Below, piece after piece: positions 4,446 through 11,150 of a stretch of DNA of 11,174 nt (its first letter is position 1; every line of letters begins with the position of its first letter). The DNA lies in the NCBI GenBank assembly GCA_964416925.1, contig CAYQFQ010000020.1:1-11174 (forward strand). Reading direction: 5' to 3'. The notes beneath the pieces were generated by a model that was not told the origin of the DNA, did no database searches, and worked only from the letters and a program-made list of their open reading frames with translations. The DNA comes from CAYQFQ01 sp964416925. Lineage in GTDB: Bacteria; Patescibacteriota; Minisyncoccia; Phycocordibacterales; GWA1-40-21. A program made the translations under genes and the position numbers.

Positions 4446-5644
4446 CTTAATAAGTTCACGATAAAGCTCCTCAGTTTTACCAACACACTCTTTAATTGAA
4501 AATGACCTTATGATTTTTTCTTTAATATTGTTACTTAACCTCTTACTCTTTTCTTTACTGCTGATTATGTACTCAAGCATTGCTGATATTTCTCTTGCAT
4601 CTTTTGGTCTCGAAAGTAATCCATCTTTCTCATCATCTATAATTTCTGGAATTCCACCAACTCTTGTGGCTATAACAGGTAATCCAGCAAGGCCAGCTTC
4701 AAGTAATACATAGGGGAGCGCCTCTGTTGTAGAAGTTAGCATAAAGATATCGAATGCCTTCAAAAATTGTGAGGCATTATTAATATGGCCCAACAGAAAT
4801 ACATCATTTTTTAAGTTATAATCAGAAATCATTTTTTCTAAATATGTTCTTTCTTCTCCCTCACCAATTATAAAAAATTTTATATTTTGTCCCGCTGGGG
4901 TCTTTTTTATATTCTTTATTGCTTCTATGGCATAGATTAGACCTTTGTTACGATGTAATTCAGAGATGGTACCGACCCACCTAGCTCTTGAGTCAAAAGT
5001 AACGTTAGCTCTCATTGAGATCTCATTTCTGGAAAGTTTTTTTGTTAGAAATTTTATCTTTTCAACGCCATTGTATATGGTGACAATTTTGTTGTAGTTA
5101 TTTTTATCTACTACCTGATTTTTTACAACTTCTGCCACAGCGATTGTTGTATCACTAAGGGAAATTGTTTTTTTATGCAATACTTTTAATATAACTTTTT
5201 GCCAATAGGGTCTATCTTCGTTGAAAGCCCATCCGTGAGCGGTGAAAATGACTTTAATTGGGCGAAAATTCTTTCTCAATATAATAGATTTAAGTTTATT
5301 TGTTCGATTCAAGTATAGAACAGCTAATCCTCCAAGTATCCCCATTTTTGAANNNNNNNNNNGTGTACTAGTACGGGGTTCTCTCTTTTAAAAATACTTA
5401 TAAGCTCTCTGAGAGACGAATAATCTTTTAAAAAGGATACGTTTCTTTCTAGATTGGATAGGGGAACGACTTTCACATAAACCTCTTTAAGTTTGCTTAC
5501 AAGTTCTCCATTGCCACCACAGACAACACCAACGTCAAAATCTCTCTTACTTATTGATGTGGCTAGATTGAAGACATATTTTTGTGCACCACCCCAGTTG
5601 GATTTAGTTATGCAAAACAAAATTTTAGTTTTTTCTTTCACCAC
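4443..5644 (-). CDS. GT4-family glycosyltransferase, interrupted by an assembly gap
   Basis: Retaining GT-B enzyme that transfers a sugar from a nucleotide or lipid donor, likely for surface glycan. N-terminal domain: KILFCITKSNWGGAQKYVFN with the donor-side GGAQ loop, then VLVH. C-terminal domain: GTISELHRNKGLIYAIEA, FFIIGEGEE, VFLLGHINN, then TEALPYVLLEAGLAG containing the E-x7-E signature, and GGIPEIIDD. Ten N at 5353-5362 split the frame, so automatic calling gives two fragments (5324-5644 and 4443-5345). They are one gene of roughly 399 aa: the 94 residues before the gap end in VH, and the rest resumes at SKMGILGG, the expected continuation. To restore frame the true gap must be 3n+2 bases; 8 fits the family best. 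The start is GTG with a weak ribosome site. It is divergent from the phosphoglycosyl transferase gene and probably heads the minus-strand group. Confidence 0.9.
5353..5362. other. assembly gap (10 N)
   Basis: Ten N placed inside the GT4 gene, almost certainly a scaffolding placeholder. The reading frame on the two sides is inconsistent with exactly 10 bases. Confidence 0.97.
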
Positions 5645-5663
5645 CTAATTATATATAAAATTA

Positions 5664-5692
5664 TTGAAATTTGGAACAAAAAATGCAATACT
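5664..5692 (+). promoter_or_regulatory. promoter of the phosphoglycosyl transferase gene
   Basis: TTGAAA (5664-5669) as -35, 17-nt spacer, AATACT (5687-5692) as -10 preceded by TGC (extended -10). Transcription would begin about 11 nt before the ATG at 5710. It sits in the 65-nt divergent intergenic region shared with the GT4 gene. Confidence 0.6.
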
Positions 5693-5709
5693 TAATGGAA
5701 TAAACACTT

Positions 5710-7035
5710 ATGAACCGACTGAACAAAAAAAGCCCGTTTTTCCTCCTTTTGGGAGACGCTCTAATACTTGTAGCCTCATTATGGTTGTCACTACTAATCA
5801 GATACTGGTCAGTGCCTGAAAGGGGTGTCTTTTTCTCTCACTTATTGCCATTTTCCTATTTGTTTTTAGTGTGGTTATTGATTTACTTTATAATGGGTCT
5901 TTACGACAAGAACGTATTAACTTTTTCTAAAAAGTTATCTTTTGAGATTTTTAATGCTCAGCTAATAAATAGCTTTATCGCACTAGCATTCTTTTATTTG
6001 ATACCGATATTTACTATTACACCTAAAACAATCCTGTTTTTGAATTTACTGATTTCTTTTATCCTTATTTTATTTTGGAGAATATATGTATTAAAAGTTT
6101 TTGGTATCAGAAAGAGAGAGAAAGTTGTGTTTGTAGGAAGTGGGGAAGATGTGGAAGAATTAAAAAATGTTTTAACTGAGGATGACAAATCTGAAGTCGA
6201 GGTTATCGGATATATAGATACTAAGACCTGTGAAGATGGAATTTTATATCAATCTATTGTAAAAAACATAACTGACGGAGGAGTGTCTACAATCGTTATG
6301 GATTTTAGCGATAAAAAGGTGATACCAATTCTTTCAAGTTTGTATAGTTTTATATTTAAAAATATTAGATTTATTGATATTCAGGAATTGTATGAGGGTG
6401 CTCTTGGTAAGGTGCCATTGTCTCTAATTAGATATGATTGGTTTCTTGAAAATGTGACAATTTCCTCCGGAGGTTTTTATAGTTTTATAAGAAGGGTTTT
6501 AGATATTATTTTTTCTCTCGTTATTGGCTGTGTTTGTGCTATTGTCTTTCCGTTTGCAGCATTGGCAATAAAGATAGAAGATGGAGGGCCCATATTTTAT
6601 GTTAATAACAGAGTCGGAAGGAAAAGTGTCAGAATTGGTATTCTTAAGTTCAGGAGTATGAGTGTAAATGAAAAGGAAAAGATTACTCGTGTTGGTAATT
6701 TTTTAAGGAAGACAAGATTGGACGAATTGCCACAGTTTTTTAATGTTTTGGTAGGAGATCTGTCGTTTATTGGACCAAGACCAGAAAAGCCAGACTTTGT
6801 GTCTAAGTATGAATCTGAAATTCCATTTTATAATGTTAGACATCTAGTTAAACCAGGATTGTCAGGTTGGGCACAGATATATCAAAATAATCCACCAAAA
6901 TTTGGTCTTAATGTAGAAGACACAAAGACGAAACTTTCTTATGATCTTTTCTACATAAAAAACAGATCACTTATTTTAGATCTAAAAATTGCCTTGAGGA
7001 CTATTAGAACCATATTATCAAGGACGGGAAAATAG
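5710..7035 (+). CDS. polyprenyl-phosphate glycosyl-1-phosphate transferase (WcaJ-like)
   Basis: Starts lipid-linked glycan assembly by moving a sugar-1-phosphate from a nucleotide sugar to undecaprenyl phosphate at the membrane. At 441 aa the layout is that of large polyprenyl phosphoglycosyl transferases: four to five N-terminal membrane segments (about 10-125), a Rossmann-like CoA_binding_3-type domain (KVVFVGSGEDVEEL at 138-151, then VEVIGYID), a re-entrant hydrophobic helix (about 260-288) and the catalytic bacterial sugar transferase domain. Its motifs are NRVGRK (300-305), LKFRSM (312-317), TRLDELPQ (335-342) with the catalytic D338-E339 pair, SFIGPRPE (352-359) and KPGLSGWAQI (381-390). 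The segment between KFRSM and TRLDELPQ is short. The sugar cannot be told from sequence. Divergent from a GT4 enzyme that could add the next sugar. Confidence 0.93.
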   Translation: MNRLNKKSPFFLLLGDALILVASLWLSLLIRYWSVPERGVFFSHLLPFSYLFLVWLLIYFIMGLYDKNVLTFSKKLSFEIFNAQLINSFIALAFFYLIPIFTITPKTILFLNLLISFILILFWRIYVLKVFGIRKREKVVFVGSGEDVEELKNVLTEDDKSEVEVIGYIDTKTCEDGILYQSIVKNITDGGVSTIVMDFSDKKVIPILSSLYSFIFKNIRFIDIQELYEGALGKVPLSLIRYDWFLENVTISSGGFYSFIRRVLDIIFSLVIGCVCAIVFPFAALAIKIEDGGPIFYVNNRVGRKSVRIGILKFRSMSVNEKEKITRVGNFLRKTRLDELPQFFNVLVGDLSFIGPRPEKPDFVSKYESEIPFYNVRHLVKPGLSGWAQIYQNNPPKFGLNVEDTKTKLSYDLFYIKNRSLILDLKIALRTIRTILSRTGK

Positions 7036-7038
7036 GGT

Positions 7039-7146
7039 AGAATATCGAATAAAGAATATTGAATACAGGAATTGGCTGTTTTGCCACGCAAAACAGCCAA
7101 TCTAATTTCTTATGCTCGACATTCAACATTCTATATTATACATTCG
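7039..7146. repeat. nested inverted repeat; probable terminator inside
   Basis: Centre: a perfect 12-bp hairpin, TTGGCTGTTTTG (7072-7083) with CAAAACAGCCAA (7089-7100), followed by TCTAATTTCTT, a plausible weak terminator for the preceding gene. Around it are imperfect ~32-nt arms (7039-7070 and 7115-7146). The best-matched part is AGAATATTGAAT (7053-7064) with ATTCAACATTCT (7121-7132). The left arm also holds a tandem pair, AGAATATCGAATA and AGAATATTGAATA. It looks like a small palindromic element of MITE-like layout. Confidence 0.65.
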
Positions 7147-7155
7147 TTATAAGGG

Positions 7156-7183
7156 TTGCAAAAAGGCTAAAAATCTCTATACT
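7156..7183 (+). promoter_or_regulatory. secDF promoter, near-leaderless
   Basis: TTGCAA (7156-7161), 16-nt spacer, TATACT (7178-7183). The -10 hexamer is exactly 9 nt before the ATG at 7193, the same spacing as at 1679-1694. The mRNA would begin about 3 nt before that ATG. Confidence 0.6.
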
Positions 7184-7192
7184 TCATGTATT

Positions 7193-8527
7193 ATGTTAAT
7201 GAAAAGATTTTTGGCTTTAGCCTTATTGGTTATATCCGCATTTATCGGATATTTTGTTTATAATTCAGAGATTACTAATTCTAAGTTTAAATTTAAACTC
7301 GGTCTTGACCTTAATGGTGGAACAGAGCTTGTTTACAGAGCTGACACCTCTAAAGTGTCTTCAGCAGACATTTCTACCTCTATGGATGTTTTAAGAGAAG
7401 TTATTGAAAGACGAGTAAATATGTTTGGAGTTTCTGAGCCTGTAGTAAGAGTAGAAAAAGTCGGTTTGGTTTCAAGCGTTAATGAACAACAACTTACAGT
7501 AGAACTTCCAGGTGTCACAAATATTGACCAAGCTATCAAAATGATAGGTCAGACTCCAACTCTTGAGTTCAAACTTATTAAGGATGAAGTTTCCAAACTC
7601 ACAGAAGAAGAATTTAAATCTAAAAAACCAGAAGAAATATTTACAGATACCGGACTCACTGGTAGATATTTAGCTAAATCATCTTTGCAGTTTAACCAGA
7701 CATCAGGTGAGGCTCTCGTGTCTCTTGAATTTAATACTGAAGGTAAAGAACTGTTTGCAAAAATCACCAAAGAGAATGTTGGTAGAGTACTTGCAATATT
7801 CCTTGATGGCGAGGTAAAGTCAGCGCCAGTTATAAAAGAAGAGATTAAAGACGGTAATGCAGTTATTTCTGGAGGTTTTACTGGGGCTGCTGGAATTGCA
7901 GAAGCAAAGAAGCTTGTTAGTAATTTAAATATGGGTGCATTGCCGGTACCAATAGAACTTGTCTCAACACAGATTGTCGGTGCAACCCTTGGAATAGACG
8001 CAGTCAACGCTTCGCTTGTTGCGGGCTTTTGGGCATTCGTGATTATCAGCCTATTCTTAATAATTTGGTATAGACTCCCAGGATTACTTGCCGTCATTGC
8101 TCTTGCGATTTATACAGTAATCAGCTTAGCAATATTTAAGCTTATTCCTGTAACTCTTACAGCTGCTGGTATTGCTGGCTTTATACTTTCACTCGGAATG
8201 GCAGTGGACGCAAACATTCTTATTTTTGAAAGAATGAAAGAAGAGCTCAAGAGAGGTAGGGAACTCGGGGATGCTGTTAAGGAGGGCTTCGGTAGAGCAT
8301 GGCTATCAATCAGAGACAGTAATACATCTTCTATGATTACTGCAATTATTCTTTTCTTCTTCTCAAGCACATCAGTTGTAAAAGGTTTTGCACTTGTATT
8401 CTTTATTGGTGTCGCCGTCTCAATGTTTACCGCTATCACAGCTTCAAGAACGCTACTTATAGCAATCAAACACGACAACGCAGGTCGCTTTATGAAGTTT
8501 TTATTCGGTAATGGTTTTAGCAGATAA
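7193..8527 (+). CDS. secD: protein translocase subunit SecD
   Basis: SecD with SecF forms a proton-driven membrane complex that pulls exported proteins through SecYEG on the outer side. From the ATG at 7193 it is 444 aa, shorter than the ~600 aa of E. coli and close to other short SecD forms. Seen: N-terminal membrane helix (4-24), KLGLDLNGGTELVYRAD (35-51), VIERRVNMFGVSEP (70-83), LTVELPGV (101-108), the periplasmic head (about 120-255), then five C-terminal membrane segments including GMAVDANILIFERM (335-348). D339 matches the conserved proton-pathway Asp (D340 in Thermus). RDSNTSSMITAI and a GVAVSMFTA stretch follow. The frame is open upstream to an ATG at 7112, but that lies in the inverted repeat and encodes no SecD-like sequence. 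The promoter spacing points to 7193 (or the ATG two codons on, 7199). secF follows 9 nt downstream. Confidence 0.95.
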   Translation: MLMKRFLALALLVISAFIGYFVYNSEITNSKFKFKLGLDLNGGTELVYRADTSKVSSADISTSMDVLREVIERRVNMFGVSEPVVRVEKVGLVSSVNEQQLTVELPGVTNIDQAIKMIGQTPTLEFKLIKDEVSKLTEEEFKSKKPEEIFTDTGLTGRYLAKSSLQFNQTSGEALVSLEFNTEGKELFAKITKENVGRVLAIFLDGEVKSAPVIKEEIKDGNAVISGGFTGAAGIAEAKKLVSNLNMGALPVPIELVSTQIVGATLGIDAVNASLVAGFWAFVIISLFLIIWYRLPGLLAVIALAIYTVISLAIFKLIPVTLTAAGIAGFILSLGMAVDANILIFERMKEELKRGRELGDAVKEGFGRAWLSIRDSNTSSMITAIILFFFSSTSVVKGFALVFFIGVAVSMFTAITASRTLLIAIKHDNAGRFMKFLFGNGFSR

Positions 8528-8536
8528 ATTAAATTT

Positions 8537-9472
8537 ATGTTTATAGTAAAATACAGAAAAATATTTTATATCTTCTCAAGCGTTTTGGTCCTTGCGTCAA
8601 TTGTAGCAATATCCTTGTGGGGTCTTAATCTTGGTATTGATTTCAAAGGAGGATCTTCTGTTGAGTTCAAATATGAGCAAAGCAAACTTGATTTAAGTGT
8701 TATTAAAGAAAGGATAGATGCGACAAACGTTACTCCATCTCTTAAAAATTCTTATTCAATAGTTAGCTCGGGAAATGATAGCTATATATTGAAGATGAGA
8801 AATATAACGGAAACAGAAAGAGAGACCCTCGTCTCTTCTATTTCAAGTAATAACGTTGATAAGATTGTACTTACAAAATTCAACTCAATTGGTCCATCTG
8901 TCGGTTCAGAGTCTGCTAAGAAATCCCTAGTGGCAATCGTCTTGGTTTTGGTTTGTATTATTCTTTTTATCACCTTTGCTTTTAGACACGTATCGGAACC
9001 AGTATCTTCTTGGAAGTACGGCTTGTTCTCAATTACAGCTCTTGCTCATGACGTGTTGATTCCAACCGGTGTGTTTGCAGTTTTGGGACATTATCTTGGA
9101 TATGAAGTTGATACGCTTTTTGTTACTGCTATCCTTGTTATTCTTGGTTTTTCAATTCACGACACTATTGTCGTTTATGACAGAATTAGAGAAAATTTAA
9201 AAACAAATCGCGACAACAATACTAAGAAAAGTTTTGAGACAATAGTGGGGGAGAGTATTAATCAGACTTTTATAAGGTCACTCAATACTTCTTTAACAAC
9301 CTTCTTTGCAGTCTTAATGATGTATGTTTTTGGTCCAGAAGCAACAAAGCATTTTTCTTTAGTGCTTATGATCGGAGTTATTTTTGGAACATATTCTTCA
9401 ATCTTCCTAGCATCAAACATGCTTGTTACGTCTGAAGCCTTTCAGAAGGAGAAGGGAGCCGTAAGTAAATAG
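8537..9472 (+). CDS. secF: protein translocase subunit SecF
   Basis: Partner of SecD in the SecDF export motor. At 311 aa it is the normal SecF length. Seen: N-terminal helix (about 8-28), LGIDFKGGSSVEF (32-44), a small periplasmic domain (about 48-115), IGPSVGSE (118-125), then membrane helices with ALAHDVLIPTGVF (168-180) and GFSIHDTIVVYDRIREN (204-220). D209 and R247 (in RSLNTSL) correspond to conserved residues of the proton path. KHFSLVLMIGVIFGTYSSIFLA is the final helix. It starts 9 nt after the secD stop with no visible ribosome site, so it probably depends on coupling. Conserved gene order and motifs make this secure. A strong terminator structure follows. Confidence 0.95.
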   Translation: MFIVKYRKIFYIFSSVLVLASIVAISLWGLNLGIDFKGGSSVEFKYEQSKLDLSVIKERIDATNVTPSLKNSYSIVSSGNDSYILKMRNITETERETLVSSISSNNVDKIVLTKFNSIGPSVGSESAKKSLVAIVLVLVCIILFITFAFRHVSEPVSSWKYGLFSITALAHDVLIPTGVFAVLGHYLGYEVDTLFVTAILVILGFSIHDTIVVYDRIRENLKTNRDNNTKKSFETIVGESINQTFIRSLNTSLTTFFAVLMMYVFGPEATKHFSLVLMIGVIFGTYSSIFLASNMLVTSEAFQKEKGAVSK

Positions 9473-9484
9473 AGGAGGTCGCTC

Positions 9485-9596
9485 GGTGTATTATTTCAAA
9501 AGCACGATAAAAGCGTCGTCGTCACGACGCTTTTTCTCTACTCACAAATCTTTTTGCTAAAAGATTTGTTCTGTAAGGCTTTTGAAATGATACACC
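9485..9596. repeat. three-way-junction palindromic element containing the secDF terminator
   Basis: The outer arms GGTGTATTATTTCAAAAGC (9485-9503) and GCTTTTGAAATGATACACC (9578-9596) pair over 19 bp with one T-G wobble. Between them are two perfect 11-bp hairpins. One is AAAAGCGTCGT-CGTC-ACGACGCTTTT (9509-9534). The other is ACAAATCTTTT-TGCT-AAAAGATTTGT (9544-9569). The whole folds as a cruciform or three-way junction. The first inner hairpin, followed by T and CTC, should act as the secDF terminator. Confidence 0.8.
9509..9536 (+). terminator. secDF terminator hairpin
   Basis: GC-rich 7-bp core (GCGTCGT/ACGACGC) extended by A/T pairs, ending in five T. It is 37 nt after the secF stop. Confidence 0.75.
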
Positions 9597-9658
9597 TCGC
9601 TTTAAGTTGGAGATGCAGAAAAGACGATAAAATGATAAGATTATTCAAATATTAATAA

Positions 9659-9664
9659 TATAAA
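9659..9664 (+). promoter_or_regulatory. possible -10 box of the 167-aa gene
   Basis: TATAAA ends 10 nt before the ATG at 9675, the same close spacing as other genes here. The region is very AT-rich, so a chance match is possible. No clear -35. Confidence 0.35.
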
Positions 9665-9674
9665 TTTTTTAAAC

Positions 9675-10178
9675 ATGAAAAACCTTTTTATCGAATTTAA
9701 AAATAGTATTTATAACCCATCCTTTTATAAAGAGATAAATAGCAAATCATTAAGGAATATATTTATATATATCATCAAGATCGACTTGATTATTTCCATT
9801 GTCTTTACCATTTTAACTGCATTTTTTTTAATTTCTGATTTAATTAAAGACACTCAGCTACCTGTCGGAGCATTAATTATTAGTGCTTTATTTGGCCTCC
9901 TTACAGTTTTTGGAACAGTTTTTTTAACAGTCTTTGTTGTCTGGGTTGTGTACGGATGGGTGTTGGGTGTTGTTCTATTTGTAACTTCATTATTATTTAA
10001 GAAAAGAATTAGCTATGTAATTTCTGTAAAAAGCTCTATGTATGCTATGGGTTTAGGGATGGTAATTAGTGTTATCCCAAAATTTTCTAGTGTAATTACA
10101 TTGTTAGGTATAGCGATTCCTATTCTGATAATTCTAATAAATCTTATCCATAGGCCAAAAGAAGTGGAGGTTAAGTAA
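9675..10178 (+). CDS. multi-pass membrane protein, 167 aa
   Basis: No firm family. The N-terminus FIEFKNSIYNPSFYKEI followed by about four hydrophobic segments (roughly 28-54, 63-83, 85-107 and 118-160) resembles small DUF1189/Yip1-like membrane proteins, in which a short FxxSxxxPxFY start precedes the helices. This is pattern memory, not a search. Loops are short and basic (LFKKRISYV), so the protein is nearly all membrane. No catalytic motif seen. The start is supported by the N-terminal pattern and a nearby -10-like box; there is no Shine-Dalgarno. A second small membrane protein gene follows after 27 nt, probably co-transcribed. Confidence 0.8.
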   Translation: MKNLFIEFKNSIYNPSFYKEINSKSLRNIFIYIIKIDLIISIVFTILTAFFLISDLIKDTQLPVGALIISALFGLLTVFGTVFLTVFVVWVVYGWVLGVVLFVTSLLFKKRISYVISVKSSMYAMGLGMVISVIPKFSSVITLLGIAIPILIILINLIHRPKEVEVK

Positions 10179-10205
10179 TTATTAATAGCATAATTTTTTT
10201 AAAAA

Positions 10206-10628
10206 ATGACAGGAATAATTGGAGCCATATCTTTTCTTTTGATTAGTTTAGTAATCGCGGTTGTATTGCAGTCTCAAGTTTTTTTATATATTAATAAGAA
10301 GTATCTAAACATAGCAGATTTGTCTTGGATAAAGTCATTTTGGTTCTGTCTCTTAATATCTTTACCTGGTGTTGTTATACTAAACATAATTGTGAATGTA
10401 CTAAAAGATAGTCCTAATAATGTATTTGTTGTTAATTTAACTAGTCTTGTCATTTTTGTGTTGATGTTTTTTGTCTTTCAGTTTTTTGTTAAGAAATTAG
10501 GTTCTCCTCAAAATTTAAAGAAGATTATTTTGTCTTATCTTTTTTATGCTGTTTCTTTTCTTGCTATACAATTCGTCTCTTCTATCGTCACAATGTTTGT
10601 CGTAACAATTGTTAGTGGGGGAATGTGA
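10206..10628 (+). CDS. multi-pass membrane protein, 140 aa
   Basis: Unrecognised. About four hydrophobic helices (roughly 3-28, 45-66, 74-96 and 109-136) joined by short loops such as NKKYLNIADLSWIKS and KKLGSPQNLKK. Likely inserted without a cleaved signal. It follows the 167-aa membrane protein on the same strand, so the pair may work together, but sequence gives no function. A CATAAT 11 nt before the ATG could be a local -10 box; no ribosome site is visible. It ends with TGA shortly before a perfect 42-bp palindrome that can terminate transcription. Confidence 0.75.
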   Translation: MTGIIGAISFLLISLVIAVVLQSQVFLYINKKYLNIADLSWIKSFWFCLLISLPGVVILNIIVNVLKDSPNNVFVVNLTSLVIFVLMFFVFQFFVKKLGSPQNLKKIILSYLFYAVSFLAIQFVSSIVTMFVVTIVSGGM

Positions 10629-10648
10629 TTATTAAGTTGGACGTTGAT

Positions 10649-10690
10649 TTTAAAGCCGTTTTTTGCCTTAAGGCAAAAAACGGCTTTAAA
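10649..10690. terminator. perfect 42-bp palindrome, probable bidirectional terminator
   Basis: Every base pairs around a centre between 10669 and 10670: arms of 21 bp with the core AAAGCCGTTTTTTGCC. It lies 20 nt after the last membrane-protein gene and can act as a strong hairpin on both strands, separating that gene from the rRNA promoter region. Confidence 0.75.
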
Positions 10691-10695
10691 TTTGA

Positions 10696-10733
10696 CCCCA
10701 GTAGTAGAGAAATAGGAATTTCTCACTACGGGG
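10696..10733. repeat. bulged hairpin element next to the palindrome
   Basis: CCCC (10696-10699), GTAGT (10701-10705) and GAGAAA (10707-10712) pair in order with TTTCTC (10719-10724), ACTAC (10725-10729) and GGGG (10730-10733). Two single A bulges lie on the left side. A 15-bp stem of this regularity could be a REP-like element or a second terminator. Confidence 0.6.
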
Positions 10734-10844
10734 TAAACTATTTTTGTTAGATTAATGTGTCCGTAAGCTATATAAAATTCGCCCTGCCCTGAGGTGATTT
10801 TTATTTGGATTACTTGCAAAATACCCTTGATTTATAAGTGTTTT

Positions 10845-10873
10845 TTGACACATAGTATATAAGTCTGTGTAAC
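10845..10873 (+). promoter_or_regulatory. possible upstream rRNA promoter (P1)
   Basis: Perfect -35 TTGACA (10845-10850), 17-nt spacer, then TGTAAC (10868-10873), a weak -10 match. If real it would be the first of tandem rRNA promoters, 50 nt above the stronger one. Confidence 0.4.
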
Positions 10874-10896
10874 TCAAATAAAAATCTACTTTAGGG

Positions 10897-10924
10897 TTGA
10901 CTTCAAAACGAATCTGAGTATAAT
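10897..10924 (+). promoter_or_regulatory. main rRNA operon promoter (P2)
   Basis: TTGACT (10897-10902), 16-nt spacer, perfect TATAAT (10919-10924). This is the best promoter in the window and lies about 225 nt before the 16S gene, on its strand. The start would be near 10931. Confidence 0.8.
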
Positions 10925-10930
10925 GATTGA

Positions 10931-10964
10931 GCTGTCTTATTAAGTAAGGCAGCGTTCTTTTACA
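10931..10964 (+). promoter_or_regulatory. boxB/boxA-like antitermination site in the rRNA leader
   Basis: Right at the predicted transcript start is the hairpin GCTGTCTTA-TTAAG-TAAGGCAGC (10931-10953, one G-U pair). It is followed directly by CGTTCTTTTACA (10953-10964), close to the rRNA boxA consensus (E. coli TGCTCTTTAACA, B. subtilis TGTTCTTTGAAA). The order hairpin then boxA matches rRNA leader sites that recruit NusB-NusE. Confidence 0.55.
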
Positions 10965-11150
10965 AAAGAATAAAGAGTACAAGATTTATTAAATGTGCGA
11001 GTCTAGAGATTCAATTTGGAAAAAAGTTTATCTCGTAGAAGGGAATCGAAATTCCTTTGGTACAGAGATACAAGAAAATCCCGAACAAATTTTTGTTTAC
11101 AAAAACTTGAACGGGTAAATTATTATTCTTTCTTTTGTTCCGTTCTAATT
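10965..11150 (+). other. pre-16S leader with hairpins
   Basis: No gene. Structures seen: TTCTTTT-AC-AAAAGAA (10955-10970, overlapping boxA); a two-part hairpin TATCTC/GAGATA closing GTA/TAC and AGGGAAT-CGAA-ATTCCTT (11029-11070); and CCCG...TTTTTG paired with CAAAAA...CGGG (11080-11115). These are likely processing or folding elements of the rRNA precursor. The partner of the 16S processing stem lies beyond the window. Confidence 0.6.

Noticed and set aside
7112..7192. Upstream ATG at 7112 as the secD start
   Set aside because: The extra 27 residues are encoded by the inverted repeat and the promoter region, and SecD normally begins just before its first membrane helix.
7333..8478. Minus-strand open frames opposite secD
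   Set aside because: They are shadows of the secD coding sequence in other frames; SecD motifs are clear on the plus strand.
10544..10982. Two minus-strand frames over the 3' palindromes and rRNA promoter
   Set aside because: They cover hairpins and promoter elements, lack ribosome sites, and their translations look random.
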